From the NCBI GenBank assembly GCA_903834475.1, contig CAILJH010000062.1, forward strand, positions 18,169 through 82,168: 64,000 nt of DNA, written 5' to 3'. Positions 8,053 to 17,222 of this stretch are shown here, piece by piece (positions within the stretch are counted from its first letter, which is position 1; each line of letters opens with the position of its first letter). The translations under genes and the position numbers were made by a program. The notes beneath the pieces were generated by a model, which worked only from the letters and a program-made list of their open reading frames with translations, did not search any database and had not been told where the DNA came from. This DNA comes from an uncultured Prolixibacteraceae bacterium (GTDB lineage: Bacteria; Bacteroidota; Bacteroidia; Bacteroidales; Prolixibacteraceae).

Positions 8053-8607
8053 ATGACCGAAGAAATCATTATAGCCGGATTTGGCGGACAAGGAGTACTT
8101 TCGATGGGGAAAATATTGGCTTATTCAGGTGTGATGGCCAATCAGGAAGTTTCGTGGTTTCCGTCATACGGCCCCGAAATGCGCGGTGGTACGGCCAATG
8201 TTACCGTTATCCTAAGCGATAACAGGATCAGTTCACCGGTATTAAATGAATATGATACCGCCATTATTCTGAACCAGCAGTCGATGGACAAATTTGAACA
8301 GCATGTAAAACCGGGCGGCGTTTTAATTTACGATCCTAACGGAATTATTCATCCTCCCAAACGCGTCGATATTAATATCTACAAAATTGAGGGAACACTG
8401 ATTGCTGCAGAATTAGGCAATGTGAAAACATTTAACATGGTGGTTTTGGGCGCATATCTGAAAGCAAAACCGGTAGTTAAAATGGAAAGTGTTGAGAAAG
8501 GTCTGGAGAAATCACTCCCGGCCCGCCACCATTACCTGATTCCGATGAATCTCCAGGCTGTTCAGAAAGGCTTTGAAAGCCTTGAACTTGTTCAGGGAGT
8601 TTCATAA
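8053..8607 (+). CDS. vorC: 2-oxoacid:ferredoxin oxidoreductase, gamma subunit
   Basis: A 184-residue gamma subunit. It opens with the family pattern EIIIAGFGGQGVLSMGKILAYSG and carries SWFPSYGPEMRGGTANVTV, the conserved region that contacts the alpha subunit and CoA. It is the last gene of the ferredoxin-alpha-beta-gamma operon and is followed by a strong hairpin terminator. Length and motifs are normal. Confidence 0.9.
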   Translation: MTEEIIIAGFGGQGVLSMGKILAYSGVMANQEVSWFPSYGPEMRGGTANVTVILSDNRISSPVLNEYDTAIILNQQSMDKFEQHVKPGGVLIYDPNGIIHPPKRVDINIYKIEGTLIAAELGNVKTFNMVVLGAYLKAKPVVKMESVEKGLEKSLPARHHYLIPMNLQAVQKGFESLELVQGVS

Positions 8608-8659
8608 CAATCTGATATCATGATTGTTTATTTCTGTCAATAGACAGGATTTGTTATAG

Positions 8660-8691
8660 AAAAAGGCTGTCCTTAAAAGTACAGCCTTTTT
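8660..8691 (+). terminator. Rho-independent terminator after the VOR operon
   Basis: An 11-bp perfect stem (AAAAAGGCTGT paired with ACAGCCTTTTT) with a 10-base loop and a T run, 53 bases after the vorC stop. A smaller CTGTC/GACAG hairpin at 8634-8647 precedes it. Confidence 0.8.
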
Positions 8692-8768
8692 CGTTCAATA
8701 GTTTTTGCATTTAAGCTCAAAGTGTATTAAAGTTGATGTATTTTTGGGCTGTTTTATTGAAATGAAAT

Positions 8769-11700
8769 ATGAACCTGGCCAAGCTTTTCGTTGTGTTTTT
8801 CTTGTCTGTATTTTTCTGCGACAATTCAGAAGCACAAATTGTATTGAATGAATTGTCGAACAGAAACTCCGGACAAATTGCCGATGAGGACAATTCACCG
8901 GAAGATTGGATTGAACTCTACAATCCATCAGGTTCGGCAGTAAATCTGGCTGGTTATTACTTAAGCGATGATTCTCTGAATTTTGAAAAATGGGCATTTC
9001 CAACTTATCAGATGCCATCCAAAGATCATTTGGTTGTATTTGCATCGGGAAAAAACCGGTTGGTTCCACCCGAAAATTTTCATTGGGAAAGCCCTGTCTT
9101 ACCAGGAAATACCTTCGATTACACTGTTCCCACTGCATCGACTTCGGTCAGCTGGATGAAGCCAGCTTTTACTCCAACAGGATGGAGTCAGGGCAAAGGG
9201 GGCTTTGGTTTTGGAGACAACGATGATGCAACCATTGTGCCAACAAGTGCAATGGCTGTTTATATCCGTAAATCATTCATAATACCAGTAGGATTCTGGT
9301 ATACAGATATTGAACTGCACGTTGATTATGATGATGGTTTTGTGGTCTATTTGAACGGAATTGAAATTGCACGTAAATTCATCACCGGAACACCTACCTG
9401 GAATTCAGCAGCTGCTAACACACATGAAGCTACCATGTATTCGGGCGGAAAACCTGAGAAAATTGCGATAGATACCACCTTGGTAAAATCATTGCTAATC
9501 ACCGGGAAAAATACTTTTGCTGTTGAAGTACACAACTATCTTCCGACTTCAGGCGATTTGAGCATTATCCCATTTTTTTCATTCAAGATCAACGATTTAT
9601 ACTTGTTTTTCGAACGGACGCCAACCTCAATAATACCTTCAGGGTCGGAAAATCTGCATACAAATTTCAAAATCGACAGCAAAGGAGAAAAAATCTTTCT
9701 GTTCAATAAAAAGGAAAATACGCATGAATCCGTTTGGGTGAAAGATTTGTCTGCCGGATGGTCGGTAGGTAGAAAAAGTGATGGTGCCGATTCCTGGGGG
9801 ATATTTGTACAACCCACGCCATCGTTTGCCAATACAACGAAAGCTTATTCTTCGGAACGGGAACCGGAGCCGGTGTTTTCGGTTTCTGAAGGTTATTACA
9901 CCAGTAAACAAAGCATCAGTCTAACCACAACATCTCTGACGGCGGAAATAAGATACACTACAGATGGAAGTGAACCAATTTTCACTTCAAACTTGTACGG
10001 CGGAGTTCCTCTGACGATTACAGTTACCGGAATTATCCGTGCTGCCTGTTTCAGTAAGGGCGATAAGTTGCCCGGACGTTCGGTATCCAACACTTATTTT
10101 ATAAATAATTCCGGACATTCTATTCCTGTACTTTCTGTTATTACGAACAATACCAACTTGTATGGAGGAAGTGGAATATTCGATAATTGGCAACAGGAAT
10201 GGGAAAAGCCATGCTATGTTGAATATTTCGATGCCAATAAAAAAAAGCAATTTGAGCAGTTCTCCGGAATCCAGATCGATGGTGGGGCAGGAGGAAGCCG
10301 GTCGAATGCGCAACACTCGTTCAGACTCGAGTTCGATAACAGTCTTTATGGAGAAGGAAATGTGCATTATCCGCTAATTCCTGACCGGCCTGAAAGGAAT
10401 CGTTATAAATCTGTTTATCTGCGCAATGGAAGTAATCAATGGCAGACCTTTCAGTTTAAAGATGCCATGGAGTGTAAAATGATGAGTTACAACACCAATA
10501 ATTACTATTCGAATTGCACTCCTGTCGTAGTTTATATCAATGGTTCGTATTTTGGTGTTTATGAGATGCGCGAAAAGACAAATGATGAATATTTTCAGGA
10601 AAATTACAAAGCTACAATCGATTCAACTTTTCAACTTCTTTCGCTCAGCTGGTATTATCAATCAATTCTCAGGGCTTTGAACGGATCGGTCACTGCATTT
10701 GCAACTGATTATAATAACTTCTTAAATTTAAATCAGTCAGAGACAAGTTATCTGCAAAAAGCTGATCAGATTCTCGACCTTGACTATTACACCGACTACA
10801 TTATTGCCCAATCGTGGATCGCAGATAGCGACTGGCCTTACAATAACATTAAAATTGTGAAAGGTGATTTTACCAAAAACCGATGGCGTTTTATTTTACA
10901 GGATTTGGAGTGGTCGCTCAATCCTAACGGATGGACAAATTCATCAACCGATCATATCAGCTTTATGTTGAATTACGATCCAAACGTACCTTATCTCAGA
11001 TTTTGGAAGGAATTGATAAAAAATCAAGCGTATAAAAAGCGGTTTATCAACCGGTTTGCCGATATTATGAATACCTCGTATTTACCACAAAATACAACCG
11101 CCATTGCGCAATCGGTTTATGATAGGTCTTTTTCCGAAATGCGTGGTGAATATGCGCGATGGAGTGGTGAATCACAGGCAACAGCTAAAATTAGCCAGTA
11201 TGTGAATAACCTGGCCATTTTTAAAAGTGAATTGACAAACCGTTCGACTGTTGTCCGCGATAATATAGTCAGCAATTTTGGTTTGACAGGTAAGTACACT
11301 ATTGAACTTCAGGTGCAACCTGAAAATGCCGGAGTTATCCAGCTAAATACGATTTCTCCTGAAATATATCCCTGGACTGGTGTCTATTTTGCTGATGTTC
11401 CGATCCGGATGGAGGCAAAAGGAATGGGTAATTATATTTTCGACGGATGGGTGCCAAACGGTTTTATTAAAGATGTGAATAACCCGGTCATTGAGGCAGA
11501 TGTAAAGATCAGTGGATATAAGTTTATAGCAAAATTCAGGAAACAGGCTCCTGAACAAGCCATCACAATCAGTGAGATCAACTACAATTCAGGAACTGAG
11601 TTTCCCGCGGGAGACTGGATCGAACTGTATAACTATGGAGAAACTGCTGTTGATATTACCGGCTGGTATCTAACGGACATCAAATCAGAACATTTATGGA

Positions 11701-12317
11701 ACATACCAGGTTCGACAACAATTCTTCCCAATGCACGTTTAGTTTTGGCTTCAAGCAGCAGTAAATTCAGTTTCGTTTATCCAACGGTGAAAAATGTTTT
11801 GGGTTCATTCGAATTTGGACTGGGATCGCCAACAGATAGCGTTCAACTTTTTAACAACAAAAACAAACTTATTGCCGGAGTTAAATACAGCAGTCAGGCT
11901 CCATGGCCTACTGAAGCTTTCGACAAAGGAATGACACTCGAATTAAAGGATCCGAATATAGGCCTGAACTTTTCAACCAATTGGTTTGCTGGCTGCGTGG
12001 GTGGTTCGCCTGGCTCAGCGTATTCTAAATGCATACCAACAGGTAGCAGAGTCTCTCCTGAAATTTCTTCAGCCCGATTATACCCAAACCCGGCAAACGA
12101 TCATATTCAGGTAGTTTTGCCTACAATGTGGAGTGGACAACGAATGACTTGTAATATTTTTGATGTAATGGGCAAAGAGGTAAGAATCGGTGTGCCACAA
12201 GTATCCCAAAATGGATTGCAACTCCCAATCGCAAATCTTAGCGATGGTATTTATGTCATTCATTTGTCAGGTGGAAACTATCATGAAAACCTGAAATTTA
12301 TCAAGCGGAAAGAATAA
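8769..12317 (+). CDS. Secreted CotH-domain protein with two lamin-tail domains and a T9SS sorting tail
   Basis: A 1182-residue exported protein. Segments are a signal peptide (1-22, ending NSEAQ), a lamin-tail domain (about 24-100, IVLNELSNRN then DWIELYNP), a beta-sandwich region, a chitobiase C-terminal-like domain (about 366-446, IRYTTDGSEP), a CotH kinase-like domain (about 449-838, with GIQIDGGAGGSRSNAQHSFR and ILQDLEWSLN), and a second lamin-tail domain (about 931-1030). It ends with a type IX secretion sorting domain from about 1103 (RLYPNPANDH ... GIYVIHLSGG). It is probably anchored on or released from the cell surface. CotH enzymes phosphorylate spore-coat proteins in Bacillus; the function here is unknown. 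It converges on the SGNH gene with a 3-base gap. Confidence 0.88.
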   Translation: MNLAKLFVVFFLSVFFCDNSEAQIVLNELSNRNSGQIADEDNSPEDWIELYNPSGSAVNLAGYYLSDDSLNFEKWAFPTYQMPSKDHLVVFASGKNRLVPPENFHWESPVLPGNTFDYTVPTASTSVSWMKPAFTPTGWSQGKGGFGFGDNDDATIVPTSAMAVYIRKSFIIPVGFWYTDIELHVDYDDGFVVYLNGIEIARKFITGTPTWNSAAANTHEATMYSGGKPEKIAIDTTLVKSLLITGKNTFAVEVHNYLPTSGDLSIIPFFSFKINDLYLFFERTPTSIIPSGSENLHTNFKIDSKGEKIFLFNKKENTHESVWVKDLSAGWSVGRKSDGADSWGIFVQPTPSFANTTKAYSSEREPEPVFSVSEGYYTSKQSISLTTTSLTAEIRYTTDGSEPIFTSNLYGGVPLTITVTGIIRAACFSKGDKLPGRSVSNTYFINNSGHSIPVLSVITNNTNLYGGSGIFDNWQQEWEKPCYVEYFDANKKKQFEQFSGIQIDGGAGGSRSNAQHSFRLEFDNSLYGEGNVHYPLIPDRPERNRYKSVYLRNGSNQWQTFQFKDAMECKMMSYNTNNYYSNCTPVVVYINGSYFGVYEMREKTNDEYFQENYKATIDSTFQLLSLSWYYQSILRALNGSVTAFATDYNNFLNLNQSETSYLQKADQILDLDYYTDYIIAQSWIADSDWPYNNIKIVKGDFTKNRWRFILQDLEWSLNPNGWTNSSTDHISFMLNYDPNVPYLRFWKELIKNQAYKKRFINRFADIMNTSYLPQNTTAIAQSVYDRSFSEMRGEYARWSGESQATAKISQYVNNLAIFKSELTNRSTVVRDNIVSNFGLTGKYTIELQVQPENAGVIQLNTISPEIYPWTGVYFADVPIRMEAKGMGNYIFDGWVPNGFIKDVNNPVIEADVKISGYKFIAKFRKQAPEQAITISEINYNSGTEFPAGDWIELYNYGETAVDITGWYLTDIKSEHLWNIPGSTTILPNARLVLASSSSKFSFVYPTVKNVLGSFEFGLGSPTDSVQLFNNKNKLIAGVKYSSQAPWPTEAFDKGMTLELKDPNIGLNFSTNWFAGCVGGSPGSAYSKCIPTGSRVSPEISSARLYPNPANDHIQVVLPTMWSGQRMTCNIFDVMGKEVRIGVPQVSQNGLQLPIANLSDGIYVIHLSGGNYHENLKFIKRKE

Positions 12318-12320
12318 TCA

Positions 12321-13979
12321 CTAATTCAGTACTACTTTCAAATCCTGGTGAATGGTTTTTCCTTCAATTCGAATAAAATATATCCCTGGACTTGGTTTTT
12401 TGCCTGAGGAACTTGTCCCTTTCCAAACGATCACTTCATTCTTATTGATCGGTCCGTGCGGATGGATGCTTTCAATGAACTCTCCTTTCATTCCCATCAC
12501 ATTAATTCTGACAATTTCATTAATCTCCCGGTTTGCGATTATTTTTACCTGACCTGAAGAAGGGATCGGAAATGCCTGAAAATAAGTATTATCAACTTGT
12601 TTTAAATAAATATTTCCAGTCGGAATTTTGAATGTAAAGCTTGTCGTATCGGAGTATACATCAGTTCCATTGCTGTATGAATTTGACATGAATATATACT
12701 GAGCACCCATTGTTCCAATAAAATTAAAAATATATGGAACTGAAAAATCTTTCACAAAACTTGTAGCATCAAATGTTTTTGTTGTTTTGTTGAATCTAAG
12801 CAGGCTCATATTCAATATGTTCGCAGGAGGAATAATATTTAACGCAGTGGTAGTCGTTTTTGTAATATTAGCACTGATGATGGGAGCATGAAAATATCCA
12901 TGGTATTTAAGTGCTTTAAATTCATTGATCCTGATTAAATCATCGGTACTGTTTGAAATACCAGTAATGGTAAGTCGTACAAAGCGCATTTCAGTTGAAG
13001 GTATTATATTGGAATCATAATTTGAAATGATGTCAGTCCGCAAAGTTTTGTCAACAACCATGGTCCAGGCAGAACTGTCGGTAGAAGTTTCAATTTTATA
13101 TTGAATACCCTTGGTTTTGGCATCTTTAAAAAATAATTCAAACTGATCGGTCTGCTGAAGACTTCCAATATCAATGGTCAATGAGGATGGAAATCCCTTG
13201 AAAGTCCAGGATGAATACAAATCTCCATCAATAGCTGAAGTAGCGTACATATTTATGCTGTTGTCAGCACTAATTGATTTCAACTTTTTCCGAAGCAATA
13301 AATTCTCATCGAAAACTTTGTTGTATGATTTGCCTGTTAAGGCTTTGTACATGATTTCGGCTACAAAATGAGCACCAGCAACATTTGGATGAATACCATC
13401 AGAAAGTAGACTTGACTTGTCAAGAGTCGGTATATAGCAATCAATGATTTTTACTTGTTTGTCTTCCGAGATCTGATGAATAATCGGAATAATCTCATCA
13501 TGAATGACCACATCGTCAATGTCATACAATTTTTTGAAAACCTTGAGCGGATAGCAAATGTAAATTTCCGGTTTTGATGCCAGGTGTGCAAAGGTGTCTA
13601 TCATTGCAACATAGTCCTTGTAAAAATCAGCTTTATAGGCCCAGTTGTAGTATTTACTATCGTTTGTACCCAGAATGATTACAACAATATTGGGATTAAA
13701 TTTCAGTGCATCAGCAAATTTTTGCTCAGCCCAAATCGGAAAGTCTCCCTTTTTGAGCATAGTTCTTCCGCTTACTCCAAAATTTCCAATTTGCCAGTCG
13801 GAAGTAAGCATATTGCCTAATTGTGCAGGATAAGCATAAAGTGTGGGGTTGGATAAGCCGCTACCTGCAGTAATACTATTGCCGATGAATGCAACTTTGG
13901 TAATTTTTTGCTGTCCTGAAATATTCTGAATCAGCGTGATAAAAAGGGATATTCCTAAAAGTATTTTAAAAGTTTTCAT
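12321..13979 (-). CDS. Secreted SGNH/GDSL hydrolase with discoidin-like module and T9SS tail
   Basis: A 552-residue exported esterase-type hydrolase. After a signal peptide (about 1-22) the SGNH domain (about 24-220) has the catalytic serine in GNSIT (S35), the block III GTND (104-107) and the catalytic pair in SDGIHPN (D194, H197). A beta-sandwich resembling a discoidin/F5-8C module follows (about 230-350), then a type IX sorting tail (about 470-552, ending GIYFIRIEGKTIHQDLKVVLN without its final stop). The likely substrate is an acetylated or acylated polysaccharide, by analogy only. Both this gene and its convergent neighbour encode T9SS cargo. Confidence 0.88.
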   Translation of the reverse strand: MKTFKILLGISLFITLIQNISGQQKITKVAFIGNSITAGSGLSNPTLYAYPAQLGNMLTSDWQIGNFGVSGRTMLKKGDFPIWAEQKFADALKFNPNIVVIILGTNDSKYYNWAYKADFYKDYVAMIDTFAHLASKPEIYICYPLKVFKKLYDIDDVVIHDEIIPIIHQISEDKQVKIIDCYIPTLDKSSLLSDGIHPNVAGAHFVAEIMYKALTGKSYNKVFDENLLLRKKLKSISADNSINMYATSAIDGDLYSSWTFKGFPSSLTIDIGSLQQTDQFELFFKDAKTKGIQYKIETSTDSSAWTMVVDKTLRTDIISNYDSNIIPSTEMRFVRLTITGISNSTDDLIRINEFKALKYHGYFHAPIISANITKTTTTALNIIPPANILNMSLLRFNKTTKTFDATSFVKDFSVPYIFNFIGTMGAQYIFMSNSYSNGTDVYSDTTSFTFKIPTGNIYLKQVDNTYFQAFPIPSSGQVKIIANREINEIVRINVMGMKGEFIESIHPHGPINKNEVIVWKGTSSSGKKPSPGIYFIRIEGKTIHQDLKVVLN

Positions 13980-13998
13980 ATCTGAGGTCTACTTGTAC

Positions 13999-15294
13999 TT
14001 AAGTTTTCTGCTTCTTTTTCTTGGCTGCAGGGAAAAGGACATTATTCAGAATTAGCCGGTAACCGGGTGAGTTGGGGTGCAAATTCAGGTCAGTAGCCGG
14101 ATCGCCAACAAAATGCTGGAAATCTTCCGGATCATGTCCTCCGTAATAAGTCCAGAAACCTTTCCCCAATTCACCATGAATGTATCGCACTTCACCGGCG
14201 GCTTTGTTTTCGCCCATAATCAAAACATTTGATTTGACCATTTTCTTATCGAAAGCGGTGGTTTGCCCCATAAAACCTTTGATCATATTGACATGGTTTT
14301 GGCAAAGCATGGTTGGTACCGGATCCCATTTGGCTGAAAACTGAAACAAGGTGAAATAATCCTGTTCCCGCGGTACTTTTCTGGAGGTTGAAACATCAAT
14401 ATCAGAAAATTTATATTCGTATGGATTCCTGTTGATGGTGAAGTTTTGAAATGCCAGCGTATTATTGAAGTCCAGCTTTGAATTCATATCGGGGTCTGCT
14501 GGGTCACCATCAAACATCGATTCGCAAATGTCAACTCCCTGTGCGGCTTGCGCAATGTCATACGTATCAGTGGCTGCACACATGGCAAACAAAAACCCTC
14601 CGTTACTGATAAACTGATGAATTTCTCGGGTAACGACTTTTTTCATTTCGGAAACCTTCATAAATCCCAGTTTCTGAGCGAGTTCCTTGTTGATCCGCAC
14701 ATCTTCCTGATACCATGGAACATGTTGGTATGCCTGGAAGAATTTTCCGAACTGCCCGGTAAAATCTTCATGGTGAAGGTGAAGCCAATCGTAATCTTTC
14801 AGCTTTCCGTTAATGATTTCTTCGTCATAAACCACATCGAATTTGATTTCGGCATACGTCAAAACCAGGGTGACTGCATCGTCCCAGGGTTGTTTGTTGG
14901 GAGGAGAATAAACTGCGATGCGTGGGGCTTTATTTAAACTCACCGCATCCTGATTTAAGTCTTCACGGGCGATTTCGGTCAGTAAATTATTGGCCTGTCC
15001 ATCGGCCAGAGTTTCAAAACTAACCCCACGAACTAAGCATTCGCTGGCAATGGCCTGCTGATGCTGAATCAGGAAACTTCCACCCCGGTAATTGAGCAGC
15101 CATTTGACTTCAATTCCCTGTTCAAGTGCCCAGAATGTTATTCCGTAGGCTTTTAAATGATTGGTTTGCTTTACGTCCATTGGGACTAAAATGAAGGCTG
15201 CGTTTGCCGTTTCGACGAGCAAAAACAAGATTCCGGCGAAAAGCCATTTAACCCACCGATCAGAACGGAATATGCTCGCCTCCTGAATTTTCAT
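13999..15294 (-). CDS. Exported conserved protein of the family often labelled 'asparagine synthetase B'
   Basis: A 431-residue protein with an N-terminal signal peptide (LFAGILFLLVETANA). It contains FILVPMDVKQTNHLKAYGI, LLNYRGGSFL, HLHHEDFTGQFGKF and FAMCAATDTYDIA. I recall close Bacteroidota relatives annotated 'asparagine synthetase B', but no glutamine amidotransferase or ATP-pyrophosphatase motif of real AsnB is visible, and export argues against that role. HLHHEDF and the GHDPEDFQH region could bind metal. The start was set at 15294, where the signal peptide begins, rather than 15378; even so it overlaps the 3' end of dnaB by 35 bases on the same strand. Function unknown. Confidence 0.7.
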   Translation of the reverse strand: MKIQEASIFRSDRWVKWLFAGILFLLVETANAAFILVPMDVKQTNHLKAYGITFWALEQGIEVKWLLNYRGGSFLIQHQQAIASECLVRGVSFETLADGQANNLLTEIAREDLNQDAVSLNKAPRIAVYSPPNKQPWDDAVTLVLTYAEIKFDVVYDEEIINGKLKDYDWLHLHHEDFTGQFGKFFQAYQHVPWYQEDVRINKELAQKLGFMKVSEMKKVVTREIHQFISNGGFLFAMCAATDTYDIAQAAQGVDICESMFDGDPADPDMNSKLDFNNTLAFQNFTINRNPYEYKFSDIDVSTSRKVPREQDYFTLFQFSAKWDPVPTMLCQNHVNMIKGFMGQTTAFDKKMVKSNVLIMGENKAAGEVRYIHGELGKGFWTYYGGHDPEDFQHFVGDPATDLNLHPNSPGYRLILNNVLFPAAKKKKQKT

Positions 15295-16831
15295 ACTGGC
15301 TGAATTTGTCGTTGTCGAACGAAGAATTGACAGGAATTGCTTGGGGCTTATTGCCGAAGGATTTGCCTGAATCTTCATTCATTTTTGATTGCATTTTTTG
15401 TCCGAAATGACCACCTCCGATATCTTCAGGAATAATATTTTCCATATCTGAGAATTTGGCCAGGTTCTTTTTAAACGACAGTCTCACGTCGTCGATTGCA
15501 CCGTTTCTGTGTTTGGCAATAATGATTTCGGCCACGCCGATGAGGGAATTATTGTTTTCGTCCTCAGTAATTCCGTAATATTCCGGGCGGTGAATAAACA
15601 ATACAATATCGGCATCCTGCTCGATTGCACCCGATTCACGAAGGTCGGAAAGCTGTGGCCGTTTTCCCTCACGCGATTCAACTGAACGGTTCAACTGAGA
15701 AAGTGCTATGACCGGAATGTCCAGTTCCTTGGCGATGGCTTTGAGTGAACGCGAAATCATACTCACTTCCTGTTCACGGCTTCCCCGGTTGTCGGTGCCT
15801 GCAGTCATTAACTGGAGATAATCGACAATCACCAAACCAATGTTGTGTTGCAGTTTCAGACGACGGCATTTGGCCCGGAATTCAAAAATAGACAAAGCAG
15901 GCGTATCGTCGATGAACAATGGGGCATCATCCAAAATGGCAAGTTTCCGATGGAAATGGTCCCATTCCCAACCTTGCATCCGGCCATTCTTTATTTTTTC
16001 TGAACCTAATTCAGTTTCAGCAGAAATGAGTCGGTTTACCAACTGCATCGATGACATTTCGAGCGAGAAAACGGCCACCGGAACTTTGTGTTCGACCGCC
16101 ATATTCCGGGCCATCGAAAGAACAAAAGCTGTTTTTCCCATCGATGGACGTGCTGCAACAATGACCAAATCGGTTTTTTGCCATCCGGAAGTAATCCGGT
16201 CGAGAGCCGTAAAACCGCTGGGAACCCCACTCAATCCATCTTCGCGCCTCGAAGCTTCTTCGATTTGGATCGCAGCTTCGCGCAAAAGCGATTTAATTGG
16301 CATGGTTTCCTTTTTGATGTTTCCTTCGGCAACCTGAAAAAGGGCTGTCTCCGAATAATCGATCAAATCGTCTACATCAACCGTGTCGTCGTAGGCTTTG
16401 GTCTGAATTTCAGTTGAAACGCGAATCATTTCGCGCTGGATAAATTTCTGGGCAATAATCCTGGAATGAAATTCGATGTGTGCAGCTGAAGCAACCCGTG
16501 AGGTTAACTGTGTGATCATCAGTGGTCCGCCAACTTCTTCGAGCAAGGTTCTGTTCTTCAATTCCTGGGTAACCATCAGCAAATCAACCGGCTTTTCGTG
16601 GGTCGACAGGTACTTGATTACCTCAAATATTTTCTGGTGCTCTTCTTTGTAGAAACTCCGGGTGTCAATAATATCTGCAACGGTAATGTATGCATCGCGT
16701 TCGAGCATCAAAGCTCCAAGCACAGCTTCTTCCACTTCAATTGCTTGTGGCGGAATCTTGCCGTATTGAGCATTGATTTGATCGATGCTCATTTTTGCTT
16801 GTTGCTGGTAATTCTTTTTTTCTCCGGCCAT
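15260..16831 (-). CDS. dnaB: Replicative DNA helicase DnaB
   Basis: A 523-residue hexameric helicase that unwinds DNA at the replication fork. It has the N-terminal primase-interacting domain (about 24-125, PPQAIEVEEAVLGALM) and the RecA-type ATPase domain with Walker A ARPSMGKT (227-234), VFSLEMSS, Walker B LVIVDYLQLM, and the arginine-finger region ESGAIEQDADIVLFIHRPEYY. The C-terminal 60 residues are polar and probably disordered, ending ENSGGEHIPF. There is no intein. A terminator for upstream genes lies just before it. Confidence 0.96.
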   Translation of the reverse strand: MAGEKKNYQQQAKMSIDQINAQYGKIPPQAIEVEEAVLGALMLERDAYITVADIIDTRSFYKEEHQKIFEVIKYLSTHEKPVDLLMVTQELKNRTLLEEVGGPLMITQLTSRVASAAHIEFHSRIIAQKFIQREMIRVSTEIQTKAYDDTVDVDDLIDYSETALFQVAEGNIKKETMPIKSLLREAAIQIEEASRREDGLSGVPSGFTALDRITSGWQKTDLVIVAARPSMGKTAFVLSMARNMAVEHKVPVAVFSLEMSSMQLVNRLISAETELGSEKIKNGRMQGWEWDHFHRKLAILDDAPLFIDDTPALSIFEFRAKCRRLKLQHNIGLVIVDYLQLMTAGTDNRGSREQEVSMISRSLKAIAKELDIPVIALSQLNRSVESREGKRPQLSDLRESGAIEQDADIVLFIHRPEYYGITEDENNNSLIGVAEIIIAKHRNGAIDDVRLSFKKNLAKFSDMENIIPEDIGGGHFGQKMQSKMNEDSGKSFGNKPQAIPVNSSFDNDKFSQYENSGGEHIPF

Positions 16832-16901
16832 GTTTCAGGAATTCAGTCTGTCAGGGACTTGTTTGTTTTCTGCGCACATAGATTTCGCAGGGATTCAAAG
16901 G

Positions 16902-16930
16902 TAAAAAAAAAGGAGACCTTTTGGTCTCCT
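16902..16930 (-). terminator. Terminator of the decayed toxin-antitoxin transcript, upstream of dnaB
   Basis: A perfect 8-bp stem, AGGAGACC/GGTCTCCT, with a 4-base loop at 16911-16930. Read on the minus strand it is followed by a run of nine T. It lies between the toxin remnant and dnaB and insulates dnaB. Confidence 0.8.
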
Positions 16931-16953
16931 GAGATATTAAGTTATTGACAAAA

Positions 16954-17222
16954 TTACTTCGGAAAGAATTTATAAATCACACTGCGATGCAGAAACCTGA
17001 TTAATTCAATGCCTTGTTTCTCAATGATAAAACCAATACGATAATCCCCAATTCGGATACGGTAGGCATTTTATCTTCCTTTCAGCTTTTTGCAATTAGG
17101 AATATCAGAAAGTTTATCCACTTTCTGAATTAATTCAATGCAATCGGCAATTGAATAAAGAAGTTTTTGATCAGCAATTTTATTGGTGTCTTTTTCGAAT
17201 GACAATCAATCAGAATTTTCAT
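16954..17222 (-). pseudogene. RelE/ParE-family toxin remnant (frameshift plus nonsense)
   Basis: Reading the minus strand from ATG 17222 gives MKILID; a one-base shift near 17203-17205 is then needed to continue with SFEKDTNKIADQKLLYSIAD, IELIQKVDKLSDIPNCKKLKGR, an in-frame TAA at 17071-17073, then [20 protein letters not shown] and [22 protein letters not shown]. This is the full RelE/ParE fold including the RIGDYRIGF core and the C-terminal HR.VYK.FP signature. Two separate lesions make it a pseudogene unless the assembly is wrong. Its ATG overlaps the antitoxin stop (ATGA), the normal coupling of such pairs. Confidence 0.8.

Noticed and set aside
15294..15378. Longer start at 15378 for the exported protein overlapping dnaB
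   Set aside because: It would add 28 residues before the signal peptide and deepen the overlap with dnaB.
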